64,000 nt of DNA from CAYUPI01 sp964446585 (GTDB lineage: Bacteria > Verrucomicrobiota > Verrucomicrobiia > Limisphaerales > UBA8199), in the NCBI GenBank assembly GCA_964446585.1, contig CAYUPI010000002.1, positions 62,001-126,000 of the forward strand. Direction: 5' to 3'. Each line of letters begins with the position of its first letter. Positions within the stretch are counted from its first letter, which is position 1. Made by a program: the position numbers and the translations under genes. This document shows positions 27,195 to 35,101 of this stretch, piece by piece. The notes under the pieces were generated by a model. That model ran no database searches, was not told the DNA's origin, and was given only the letters and a program-made list of their open reading frames with translations.

Positions 27195-27857
27195 ATGCCG
27201 GTCTTGAAGAGAACCAAACCGGAAATCCATTCGCTGCTGCTCCGGCCGGGCATTATCGCCATCGTGCGAGCACAGCAATTGACACAGGTTGTGCCCATGG
27301 TCGAAGCACTGGTCGTCGGCGGCATCGTTGCCACCGAAATCACGATGACCACTCCGAATGCGCTGGCCGCAATCCGCGGAGCGCGCGAGAAAATCGGCAA
27401 CCGCTCTCTAATCGGTGTTGGCAGCGTCCTCGACGCGGAGACTTGCCGCGCAGCCCTGGACGCCGGAGCTGAGTTCATCGTGACGCCCGTCTGCAAAGTC
27501 GACTTGGTTCCGATTGCACACGCCGCCGACCGGTCGATCATGCTCGGTGCTTACACCCCCTCCGAGGCACAGGCCGCGCACGAAGCGGGCGCCGACTTCG
27601 TTAAAATCTTCCCCGCCGACACGCTGGGACCGGCCTACATCAAAGCCTTGCGCGCTCCCCTGCCCCACTTGCGGATAGTGCCGACGGGCGGCGTCGATGC
27701 GCAAAATGTTGCCGATTTCTTCAAGGCCGGCTGTGCCGCTGTCGGTGTCGGCTCCGCCCTGGTTTCGGCGCAGATTCTTCAGGATGGAGACTGGTCGGAA
27801 TTGACGAGGCGTGCGCAGGAATTGGTCAGTGCCGCCTCGCTGGCCCGGCGGAATTGA
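27195..27857 (+). CDS. eda: KDPG/KHG aldolase
   Basis: A 220-residue protein from the ATG at 27195. The catalytic residues are visible: E48 in VATEITMTTP and the Schiff-base Lys137 in GADFVKIFPAD. The phosphate-binding glycines (PTGGVD; AVGVGSALV) follow. It splits 2-keto-3-deoxy-6-phosphogluconate (or the galactonate/hydroxyglutarate relative) into pyruvate and glyceraldehyde-3-phosphate, the end step of sugar-acid breakdown. The position next to the ROK kinase and Gfo/Idh genes fits an Entner-Doudoroff-like route. The other enzymes of that route are not in the window. Confidence 0.92.
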   Translation: MPVLKRTKPEIHSLLLRPGIIAIVRAQQLTQVVPMVEALVVGGIVATEITMTTPNALAAIRGAREKIGNRSLIGVGSVLDAETCRAALDAGAEFIVTPVCKVDLVPIAHAADRSIMLGAYTPSEAQAAHEAGADFVKIFPADTLGPAYIKALRAPLPHLRIVPTGGVDAQNVADFFKAGCAAVGVGSALVSAQILQDGDWSELTRRAQELVSAASLARRN

Positions 27858-27932
27858 GCTGGCTGCGAAGGCACTCGCGTTGTTGAAAAATCAAAATTGA
27901 AATTTCGCGCCGCTGCTCTAGGCTTCCCAGCT

Positions 27933-28556
27933 ATGGATTCGTCGAATGCGCGCGTGCGGCGCGCCACGCTGGATGACCTGACGCCGTTGACCTCGCTCTG
28001 GCAGACGATGCACTTCCCGCACGAGGAGCTGGGCAAACGCGTCACGGAATTCCAGGTGGCCGAGAGCGCCGACGGCCAACTGCTCGGCGCCGTAGGTCTC
28101 CAGCTCGCCGAACGCCATGGCCGCGTCCACAGCGAGGCCTTCTTCGATTTCGCTCACGCGGACCAGCTCCGGGCTCTGCTCTGGGAGCGGATTCAATCCG
28201 TCGCACGCAACCACGGTTTGCTGCGGATCTGGACCCGGGAACATGCTCCTTTCTGGAACCACTGCGGCCTGCAAAGCGCCGACTCCGAAGCATTGCAGAA
28301 ATTGCCGGCTGCCTGGCGCGGAGAAACGGCCGATTGGCGGACGCTCAAGTTGCGGGAAGATCTCGAGACGGTAATGTCGCTCGACAAGGAATTCGCGCTG
28401 TTCATGGAATCCGAGAAGCAACGCACGCAACGCGCCTTCTATCAGGCGCGCGTTTTGAAGCTCATTGCCGTTGTCATCTCTCTGGCCGTTCTGGCCTTAG
28501 TGCTAGTCGGCGCATTCCTGATTTTCAAAAAGAACCCGAATCTCCTCAGGCGTTAA
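27933..28556 (+). CDS. GNAT-like acetyltransferase domain with C-terminal membrane anchor
   Basis: A 207-residue protein from the ATG at 27933. The N-terminal part (VRRATLDDLTPLTSLWQTMH; ADGQLLGAVGLQLAERHG) has the strand order of GCN5-type N-acetyltransferases, though the acetyl-CoA loop is not clearly conserved. Residues about 175-198 form a single transmembrane helix (LIAVVISLAVLALVLVGAFL) followed by a basic tail, so the domain would face the cytoplasm from a tail anchor. That is unusual for this family. Its stop overlaps the stop of lipA by 4 bases, and the two genes are convergent. Confidence 0.62.
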   Translation: MDSSNARVRRATLDDLTPLTSLWQTMHFPHEELGKRVTEFQVAESADGQLLGAVGLQLAERHGRVHSEAFFDFAHADQLRALLWERIQSVARNHGLLRIWTREHAPFWNHCGLQSADSEALQKLPAAWRGETADWRTLKLREDLETVMSLDKEFALFMESEKQRTQRAFYQARVLKLIAVVISLAVLALVLVGAFLIFKKNPNLLRR

Positions 28557-29449
28557 TAGCCATTTCCGCTCGCCGCAAACTCATCCGCGTGATACGAGCT
28601 GCGCACCATCGGCCCGCTCGCGACGTGGATGAAGCCCATCGCTTGGGCCCTGCTGCCCCATTCGGCAAATTTGTCCGGCGGTATGAATTCCACCACCGGC
28701 AGATGTTTCAACGTCGGTTGGAGGTATTGGCCGAGGGTCAGGATATCGCAGCCCGCCGCGCGCAACTCGGCCAGGGTACTCATCACTTCCGGCTCCGTTT
28801 CACCCAGGCCCAGCATCAACCCCGATTTGGTGAATGAGGCGCAGCCCTGTTTCGCCTTGGCCTTGCGCAGGACGCTCAGCGAACGGTCGTAGGTCGCGCG
28901 CGAGCGCACCGCGGGAGTCAGCCGGCGCACCGTTTCCAGGTTGTGATTGAAAATTTCCGGGCCGGCCTTCAAGACCGTCTCGATGGATTGGTCGCGATCA
29001 TTGAAGTCGGGTGTGAGCACTTCGATGACAGTTCCCGGGCTCAACTCGCGGACCGCCTTAATGGTCCGCGCGAAGTGCTCAGCGCCGCCGTCCGCCAGGT
29101 CGTCTCGGGCGACGGCAGTAATCACGACGTGCTTCAGCCGCAGCCGATGCACCGCCACCGCCACGCGCGCCGGCTCATCCGTCTCCAGCGGCAGCGGTCG
29201 GGCAGTCGTCACAGCACAGAATCGGCAGGCCCGCGTGCAGCGCTCGCCCCCGATCATAAACGTCGCCGTCCCGCGGCTCCAGCATTCCCAGTGATTCGGG
29301 CAACGGGCACTCTCACAGACGGTGTGCAGTTTCAACTCGTCCAGCAGCGCGCGGGTGAGGGCGAAACGATCGGAGGTGGGCAAGTGGATCCGCAGCCAGG
29401 GCGGCAGCCGCGGCCGAGCCGTGAGATCAGTTGACTTCAAGCCCGGCAT
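28553..29449 (-). CDS. lipA: lipoyl synthase
   Basis: A 298-residue radical-SAM enzyme. I chose the ATG at 29447-29449 (MPGLKSTDL), which overlaps the glutaredoxin gene by 23 bases. The auxiliary cluster cysteines C45, C50 and C56 (VCESARCPNHWEC) and the radical-SAM motif C71-x3-C75-x2-C78 (CTRACRFC) are intact, as is the C-terminal RSSY serine ligand. It inserts two sulfurs into the octanoyl group on lipoyl carrier proteins. Its natural substrate GcvH is encoded two genes upstream in the same operon. No lipB is in the window. Confidence 0.95.
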   Translation of the reverse strand: MPGLKSTDLTARPRLPPWLRIHLPTSDRFALTRALLDELKLHTVCESARCPNHWECWSRGTATFMIGGERCTRACRFCAVTTARPLPLETDEPARVAVAVHRLRLKHVVITAVARDDLADGGAEHFARTIKAVRELSPGTVIEVLTPDFNDRDQSIETVLKAGPEIFNHNLETVRRLTPAVRSRATYDRSLSVLRKAKAKQGCASFTKSGLMLGLGETEPEVMSTLAELRAAGCDILTLGQYLQPTLKHLPVVEFIPPDKFAEWGSRAQAMGFIHVASGPMVRSSYHADEFAASGNGY

Positions 29450-29693
29450 CCCGTCGCTTCTTCCAGAAATTTGCCAATTGGTCCGGACCAAAATCGGCCA
29501 GAATCTCGCCCTCGACTTCTATCACAGGAGCCAGGTCCCGTCCGGACAGCCGAATCATCTCGTCGTAAGCATTCTCATCGGCCATCACATCGATCGTCTC
29601 GTAATCCACACCATGCGAATCCAGCCAGCGCATCGCTCGATCACACCAACCACAGTAAGGCTTGATAAACAATCGAACACTTTTCGGTTTCAC
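29427..29693 (-). CDS. glutaredoxin-like thiol protein
   Basis: About 88 residues from a GTG at 29691-29693. The frame extends further but would overlap gcvH, and no ATG is available. The active site is C14-G-W-C17 after VRLFIKPYCGWC, with the cis-Pro segment RDLAPVIEVEG. Thioredoxin-fold proteins of this type reduce disulfides with glutathione or similar thiols, or carry Fe-S clusters. Between gcvH and lipA it may supply reducing power or iron-sulfur clusters for LipA. That link is inferred from position only. Confidence 0.8.
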   Translation of the reverse strand: MKPKSVRLFIKPYCGWCDRAMRWLDSHGVDYETIDVMADENAYDEMIRLSGRDLAPVIEVEGEILADFGPDQLANFWKKRRDAGLEVN

Positions 29694-29739
29694 AAGGATA
29701 CAGTGCTGGTGATCGGGCAATTTATCAAATCGCCTTAGG

Positions 29740-30126
29740 TCAAGCGCCGCCGATCTGCGCTCGATACTGGTCCGCTCCCAGCAATGTCTCCAGTTCAGCC
29801 GGATTCGACAGCCGGATTTTGACAAACCAGCCGCCGCCGTACGGTTCGCGGTTCACTAACGAGGGATCGCTCACAACCGCCTGGTTCAGATCGATGATTT
29901 CCCCGCTGACGGGCGAGTAAATATCACTCGCGGTTTTCACCGACTCCACCACAGCGCAAGCCTCGCCTGCCTTGACCTTGCGCCCAGGCTCAGGCAGCTC
30001 GACAAATACGACGTCAGTCAACTCGTGCTGGGCGTAATCGGTGATGCCCATGGTGGCCACGCCGCCGGAGGCCCGCAACCATTCGTGCGATTTCGCGTAT
30101 TTCAGATCCGCGGGAATTTCTGACAT
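29740..30126 (-). CDS. gcvH: glycine cleavage system H protein
   Basis: A 128-residue carrier protein. The lipoylation site is K64 in VVESVKTASDIYSPVSGEI, flanked by the usual hammerhead-fold strands (GITDYAQHELTDVVFVELPE). It shuttles the aminomethyl group between the P, T and L proteins. It begins 31 bases after gcvT. The P protein gene is not visible here and may be elsewhere. Confidence 0.96.
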   Translation of the reverse strand: MSEIPADLKYAKSHEWLRASGGVATMGITDYAQHELTDVVFVELPEPGRKVKAGEACAVVESVKTASDIYSPVSGEIIDLNQAVVSDPSLVNREPYGGGWFVKIRLSNPAELETLLGADQYRAQIGGA

Positions 30127-30157
30127 GAGGTCATTGAGTCACGGAGCACACTCGCGG

Positions 30158-31297
30158 TCAATGAGCTTTTCGATAGATTGGCTTGGGCACGACGGCCGCC
30201 AGCGCTCGACGCCCACGGATTTCGATTTCGATTGGCGTCTGCGGCGCCGCGGACTCCGGCGGCACGTAACCCATCCCGATCCCGATTCCCAACGTGGGAC
30301 TTTGTGTTCCGCTGGTCACTTCGCCCAGGCGCGCGCCGTTCGGACCTGTGCTCCAAATCATGTAGTGCGGGCGGGGCGGAGCGGATTTGTCGGTCATCCG
30401 AAACGCTGCGAGCCTCTTGCTCACCCCTTTTTCTTTTTGCTCGGCCAGCACCGCCCGTCCAACGAAATCACCCTTGTCCAGCGAAACAAAAACCCCGAGG
30501 CCCGCTTCCAGTGGCGTTGTGGACTCGTCCAGTTCATGGCCGTAGAGAGGATAACAGACCTCGGTGCGCAATGTATCGCGCGCGCCCAGGCCCGCCGGCT
30601 TGAGTCCGTGCGACCGGCCCAGCTCCAGGATCTTGTTCCAGACCTGTTCAATCACTGACGCAGGCGCGACGACTTCAAATCCATCCTCCCCGGTGTAGCC
30701 CGTGCGCGAGATCCATATGTCGTCGCCACCGAAACTGCTTTTTGCCACCTGATTTTTCTTAAGGGCGGAGATCCGGTCAACTCGCGTGCCGCCCTGAGAC
30801 GGCCCGGCGAAGCATTGGTCGATAAATTCAACCACTCGCGGGCCCTGGACCGCAACGGCTCCGAATTCGTCGGAAACATTCACCAGCGAAACTTGCCCGA
30901 CGTTTCCACTCGCTGATAATTGCTTCTGGAGCCAGTCCACATCATCTGCAATCCGTGAAGCATTGATGATCAGAAGATATTCATCAGCTTCCAGGTGGTA
31001 TGCGTATAAATCGTCAACAACACCGCCCGCATCCCGGCACATGAGAGTGTACTGGCCCTGCCCTACCTGCAATTTCCGGATGTTATTCGTGAGTGTGTGA
31101 TTGAGAAAGCCTTCCGCCCCCGGACCCCGAATCAAAACCTCGCCCATGTGTGAAATATCGAACAGTCCGGCACCGTTGCGCACGGCCAGATGTTCGTCTG
31201 TGATGCTCGTGTACTGAACCGGCATCTCCCAGCCGCCGAACTCGATCAGCTTGCCGCCCAACTTTTGGTGCGCGGCGAACAGGGGCGTGCGTTTCAC
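30158..31297 (-). CDS. gcvT: aminomethyltransferase, glycine cleavage T protein
   Basis: A 379-residue protein starting with GTG at 31295-31297, preceded by GGATGGGCGG as the likely ribosome-binding site. Family motifs include FGGWEMPVQY, FDISHMGEV (the catalytic Asp lies in the later folate site), GYTGEDGFE, LRTEVCYPLYGHELDE and the C-terminal GEVTSGTQSPTL. It uses tetrahydrofolate to release ammonia and methylene-THF from aminomethylated H protein. It is the first gene of the gcvT-gcvH-glutaredoxin-lipA operon. I looked for a glycine riboswitch upstream and did not find a convincing one. Confidence 0.95.
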   Translation of the reverse strand: MKRTPLFAAHQKLGGKLIEFGGWEMPVQYTSITDEHLAVRNGAGLFDISHMGEVLIRGPGAEGFLNHTLTNNIRKLQVGQGQYTLMCRDAGGVVDDLYAYHLEADEYLLIINASRIADDVDWLQKQLSASGNVGQVSLVNVSDEFGAVAVQGPRVVEFIDQCFAGPSQGGTRVDRISALKKNQVAKSSFGGDDIWISRTGYTGEDGFEVVAPASVIEQVWNKILELGRSHGLKPAGLGARDTLRTEVCYPLYGHELDESTTPLEAGLGVFVSLDKGDFVGRAVLAEQKEKGVSKRLAAFRMTDKSAPPRPHYMIWSTGPNGARLGEVTSGTQSPTLGIGIGMGYVPPESAAPQTPIEIEIRGRRALAAVVPKPIYRKAH

Positions 31298-31610
31298 CCG
31301 CCCATCCTAACGAGCATTGACAGTCCCATCAAGTCGTCGCCGCGAATCGACTATTCGACACCCGCCGGCAATCGCCCGCCGCCATCATCTTCCATTCTAC
31401 ATCCATTCCCCACAGCCAGCCCCGCCGCGCAGAAGCGCAGCCCATGCGTGCAGCGGCGCCCCCTTTTGAAATCTCAAATGTCAAATCCGGGACCGCGTAG
31501 CCGCCATCCATCCACCTTTTGCGATTTGCCAATTTGCTATTCGGCTATCGGGGGCTCGGTCAGGATATCGGTAACACTTCTGCCATCATTTTAATGCTCA
31601 ATTCTGTTAA
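31298..31610. other. region upstream of gcvT without a clear gene
   Basis: Holds the gcvT promoter region. A short minus-strand frame here (31329-31532) reads like decayed, low-complexity sequence. No RNA gene or tandem aptamer is evident. Confidence 0.45.
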
Positions 31611-31895
31611 TTGTTCTGTTCACTGCCCTCGGTCAATGTCAAATTGGTCTTGCGGGTGACGTACACCGGCGGCGACGTCCTCCCCGGTACCACCCCCGCT
31701 GCCGGCCAAACCCCACTCCCCGACGACCTCGAACAAGCCGCCGTCGAGCAAGTCGCCTACTGGTTCCGCAGCCGCGACAAGACCGGCCTCCTCCGCTCCT
31801 GGCCCAGCGGCGGCACCTAGGAAGCCTTTCTCCAATTCAATCTCCACCCCGAAGTCCGAGCCGTCCTGAAAAAATATGAACGCTGGAACATGTGA
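31611..31895 (+). pseudogene. phage head-tail connector-like gene remnant with a stop codon
   Basis: The frame reads VTYTGGDVLPG, then LPDDLEQAAVEQVAYWFRSR, then an in-frame TAG at 31818-31820. After it the same frame continues with protein-like sequence (EAFLQFNLHPEVRAVLKKY) to TGA at 31893-31895. The pattern resembles small phage-morphogenesis proteins I associate with prophages of this phylum. The aromatic position before EAF was probably a Tyr codon changed to TAG. No other phage gene survives beside it, so it is a remnant. The family call is from memory. Confidence 0.6.
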
Positions 31896-32014
31896 CATTC
31901 CGCACTCCGCCCTCCGCCCTCCGCATTGCCACACCCCTCGTCAGCACTTTTTGTTCGCGCAGGCTGGCACCGCCCCTGTATAACTGAGCCGGTCAGTCAC
32001 GAAGGCTTTTTGCA

Positions 32015-34165
32015 ATGGCCGCAAAACGTAAACACAATCCAAACCAGCCGGAGTTGCCAATCGGAGGGATTGCACCAGCCATGGGTAATGAAGGCAAACC
32101 GACCACCGCCGCGAGGGGCAATGGCGAGTCGAAGCGTCGGACCGCCGGGAACGGCAAAGGGGCGAGCCACGTTCTGGCCGAGAATATCGCCGTGCCCGCC
32201 CATCACGTGTTCAAGCCCGGCAAGATCGACCTGGCATTCCATCGTCGCGTGGATCGCAGCTTCCTGGATTACGCCTCCTACGTCATCCGCGACCGCGCCA
32301 TTCCAAACCTGACGGACGGACTGAAGCCCGTGCAGCGGCGCATCCTATGGGCGCTGCACCGTATTGATGATGGCCGGTTCATGAAAGTGGCTAACGTGGT
32401 CGGCGAGACGATGAAGTATCATCCGCACGGTGACGCCTCTATCGGCGACGCGCTGGTCGTGCTCGCGAACAAGCGTTACCTCATCGAAGGCCAGGGCAAT
32501 TTCGGCAACATTTACACCGGCGACGTTCCGGCGGCGCCGCGCTATATCGAATGCCGGCTCACCGAGTTGGCCCGCACCGAACTCTTCAATGACGAGATCA
32601 CCGATTTCGTGCCGAGTTATGATGGCCGCAACAAAGAGCCGGTCACCCTCCCCAGCAAGCTGCCGTTGTTGCTTATGCTGGGCACCGAGGGCATCGCCGT
32701 GGGCATGTCCTCGCGCATACTCCCCCACAACTTTCCCGAGTTGCTCGAAGCTCAGATCGCCATATTGAAAAGGCAGTCCTTCAGGTGCCTGCCGGATTTT
32801 CAGACCGGCGGCCTGATGGACGCTCGCGGCTACAAAGACGGCACGGGCGAGATCAAGGTCCGCGCCAAAATCAAAATCAAAGACGAATCCACAGTTCTCA
32901 TCACGCAAATTCCCCCTACCACGACGACCGAGTCATTGATGAACTCGATCGAAGACGCCTCGCGCAAGGGGAAGATCAAGATTAAGAGCGTGGACGATTT
33001 CACTTCCGAGGAGATTGAAATCCAGGTGAAGGCCCCGAGCGGCGTGACCGCGGAGAAGCTCGTCGATGCTCTCTACGCCTTCACCGATTGTGAGGTGACC
33101 ATCGCCAGCCGCATTACCGTCATCAAAAACAACCGTCCCATCGAGACGACCGTGTCCGAGGTGCTGCGCGAGAACACGGCGCAACTGGTCGAAACGCTCA
33201 AGCGTGAACTCGAGCTCAGGGAATCGAAACTTCATGACGAACTCCATCTTCGAACGCTCGAACGGATTTTCATCGAGGAGCGGATTTACAAGCGAATCGA
33301 GCAGTGCAAATCCAACGAAGCGGTGGTCGCGGCAGTGTATGACGGGTTCAAACCATTCCGCAAACAGCTCGTCCGCGAGCTCACCGATCCGGACGTGGAC
33401 CGATTGCTCCAGGTCCGGATTCGCCGCATCTCCCTTTTCGACATCCACCAGCACCGGGAGGAAATGGCTCGGCTCAAAGGGGAATTGTCAGAGACTCGCA
33501 AGAATCTGAAGAACCTCACCAAGTACGTGATAAGTCACCTTGAGGCTCTGCTCGCCAAGTATGGACCTATGTATCCTCGGCTGACCAAATCCTGTCGCTA
33601 CGATGAAGTGGATGCGAAGGAGGTCGCTTTCAAGGCTTTCAAAGTCTCATACGACCGCGACTCCGGTTATGTCGGCCATAAAGTTTCTGGTGGCGAGTTT
33701 GCTGTGGAGTGCACGAAGTTCGACAAGGTGATCCTGGTGTTCAAAGATGGCCATTATCAGGTCGTCGAGCTGCCGGAGAAGCAATTTGTCGGACCGGATC
33801 TGGTCTATTGCGGTCTGCCCGACCGCGAACGGATATTCACCCTCGCCTACACGAACCGTGAAGCGACCTATTTGAAACGGTTTACCTTTGGCGGAACGAT
33901 TCTCAACAAGATGTATCACTGTATCCCGCCGAAATCGAGGATCCTGTTCCTCGAGCCCGACACACCGGCTGAGTTGTACATCAAATACAAACCAGCGCCT
34001 TACCAAAAAATCAGCCAACAGACCTGCAACCCGAAGGAAGTGGAAGTCAAGGGTCCAAAGACCCGCGGCCGCCAGATTTCGACTAAAGACGTCTCGTCGA
34101 TCAACAGCAAACCCTCGCGCGGCTGGGACCCGGAAGCAGCGACCACCCGCCTGGAGTTTGCGTAG
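32015..34165 (+). CDS. parC: type IIA topoisomerase subunit A, ParC-like
   Basis: A 716-residue protein. The first 70 residues are a polar, low-complexity extension. Then comes the breakage-reunion domain: SFLDYASYVIRDRAIPNLTDGLKPVQRRI, MKYHPHGDASI and the catalytic Tyr177 in APRYIECRL. A coiled-coil follows near residues 400-530. The C-terminal domain is short, and I see no GyrA box, which points to ParC rather than GyrA. It cuts and reseals DNA with an ATPase subunit, which is not encoded next to it in this window. The family usually pairs with ParE to decatenate chromosomes. Confidence 0.88.
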   Translation: MAAKRKHNPNQPELPIGGIAPAMGNEGKPTTAARGNGESKRRTAGNGKGASHVLAENIAVPAHHVFKPGKIDLAFHRRVDRSFLDYASYVIRDRAIPNLTDGLKPVQRRILWALHRIDDGRFMKVANVVGETMKYHPHGDASIGDALVVLANKRYLIEGQGNFGNIYTGDVPAAPRYIECRLTELARTELFNDEITDFVPSYDGRNKEPVTLPSKLPLLLMLGTEGIAVGMSSRILPHNFPELLEAQIAILKRQSFRCLPDFQTGGLMDARGYKDGTGEIKVRAKIKIKDESTVLITQIPPTTTTESLMNSIEDASRKGKIKIKSVDDFTSEEIEIQVKAPSGVTAEKLVDALYAFTDCEVTIASRITVIKNNRPIETTVSEVLRENTAQLVETLKRELELRESKLHDELHLRTLERIFIEERIYKRIEQCKSNEAVVAAVYDGFKPFRKQLVRELTDPDVDRLLQVRIRRISLFDIHQHREEMARLKGELSETRKNLKNLTKYVISHLEALLAKYGPMYPRLTKSCRYDEVDAKEVAFKAFKVSYDRDSGYVGHKVSGGEFAVECTKFDKVILVFKDGHYQVVELPEKQFVGPDLVYCGLPDRERIFTLAYTNREATYLKRFTFGGTILNKMYHCIPPKSRILFLEPDTPAELYIKYKPAPYQKISQQTCNPKEVEVKGPKTRGRQISTKDVSSINSKPSRGWDPEAATTRLEFA

Positions 34166-34307
34166 CCCATTTCTCACTCGCTGGTCGCCCGCCATCGCCT
34201 CACACGCTTTCGTCGAATATAGGCGATTCGCGATGCGTCCTTATAGCGTCAATCGGGCTTGTCGCTGACTGTTTCCGCGGCTATGTTTTTCCTGACAATT
34301 TATCAAA

Positions 34308-35039
34308 ATGAAAATATTTCACACTCGATCGCAAAAATGGCTGGGGCACTTCCTTCCGGCCGGTATCTGCCTCGCCGCCATGGTTTCCTGCTCGCAAGCC
34401 GCGGACCCGCCCAAAGAAAAACCGGCGGCGAGTTCGGGCGACATGGTGCCACTCATGCTGAAGCTGCCGCCGCCGGCGTTTAAGGGGACTCCCAAAGACC
34501 TGCAACTCAGCTCGTACGTCGAGCCGCTTTCGGATAAACCTCGCCCGCCGATGATGGTTCCGGCGGGACTCAAGAATGTCGCTCCCGGCAAAAAGTTGTC
34601 CAGCAGCGATAAGAATGCGACCGCCTCGGTCCTGGAAAAAATCAATGATGGCGACAAGGAGGCTTCCGATCAGAGCATCATTTTCCTGCGCAAAGGCACT
34701 CAATGGGTCCAAATGGATCTGGCCGCACCGCACGAAATTTTTGCCATTGTCATATGGCACGCTCACAACTCCGCCAAGGTGTATCACGACATTATCGTCC
34801 AATTATCCGATGACCCCGATTTCCTCAAAGACGTGAAGAGCCTCTTCAATAACGATCAGGACAACAGTTCCGGCCTGGGAGTGGGGACTGACCGTGAATA
34901 TTTCGAGACGTTTGAAGGCAAGCTGATCAACGCCAAAGGCGCGAAGGGCCGTTACCTCCGGTTTTATTCCAAAGGCAGTACCGAGAGCGCCCTCAACGAG
35001 TACACCGAGATTGAAGTTTACGGCCGGCCTGCTCAGTAA
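34308..35039 (+). CDS. secreted protein with F5/8 type C-like (galactose-binding) domain
   Basis: A 243-residue protein. The signal peptide is followed by AMVSCSQAADPP, where the Cys could be a lipobox. Residues about 95-240 form a discoidin-like beta-sandwich: SDQSIIFLRKGTQWVQMDLA, IVIWHAHNSAKVYHDIIVQL, and a final GRYLRFYSKGS...EIEVYG. This fold usually binds sugars or surfaces and often sits next to metal-dependent or sugar-degrading activities. Here it stands alone. It is followed 62 bases later by a membrane protein gene on the same strand. Confidence 0.78.
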   Translation: MKIFHTRSQKWLGHFLPAGICLAAMVSCSQAADPPKEKPAASSGDMVPLMLKLPPPAFKGTPKDLQLSSYVEPLSDKPRPPMMVPAGLKNVAPGKKLSSSDKNATASVLEKINDGDKEASDQSIIFLRKGTQWVQMDLAAPHEIFAIVIWHAHNSAKVYHDIIVQLSDDPDFLKDVKSLFNNDQDNSSGLGVGTDREYFETFEGKLINAKGAKGRYLRFYSKGSTESALNEYTEIEVYGRPAQ

Positions 35040-35101
35040 GTCTTACCACGCCAAAAATCAGTCCTCGCCATTCGCCTGAGCCGCGGTTAATCCAGTAACG
35101 G

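Noticed and set aside
26285..27472. 395-codon plus-strand ORF opposite the ROK kinase
   Set aside because: Covers the ROK gene and the start of eda, both strongly supported; the product is basic and repetitive.
31298..31610. Glycine riboswitch upstream of gcvT
   Set aside because: No tandem aptamer pattern could be recognised by eye; the sequence looks decayed.
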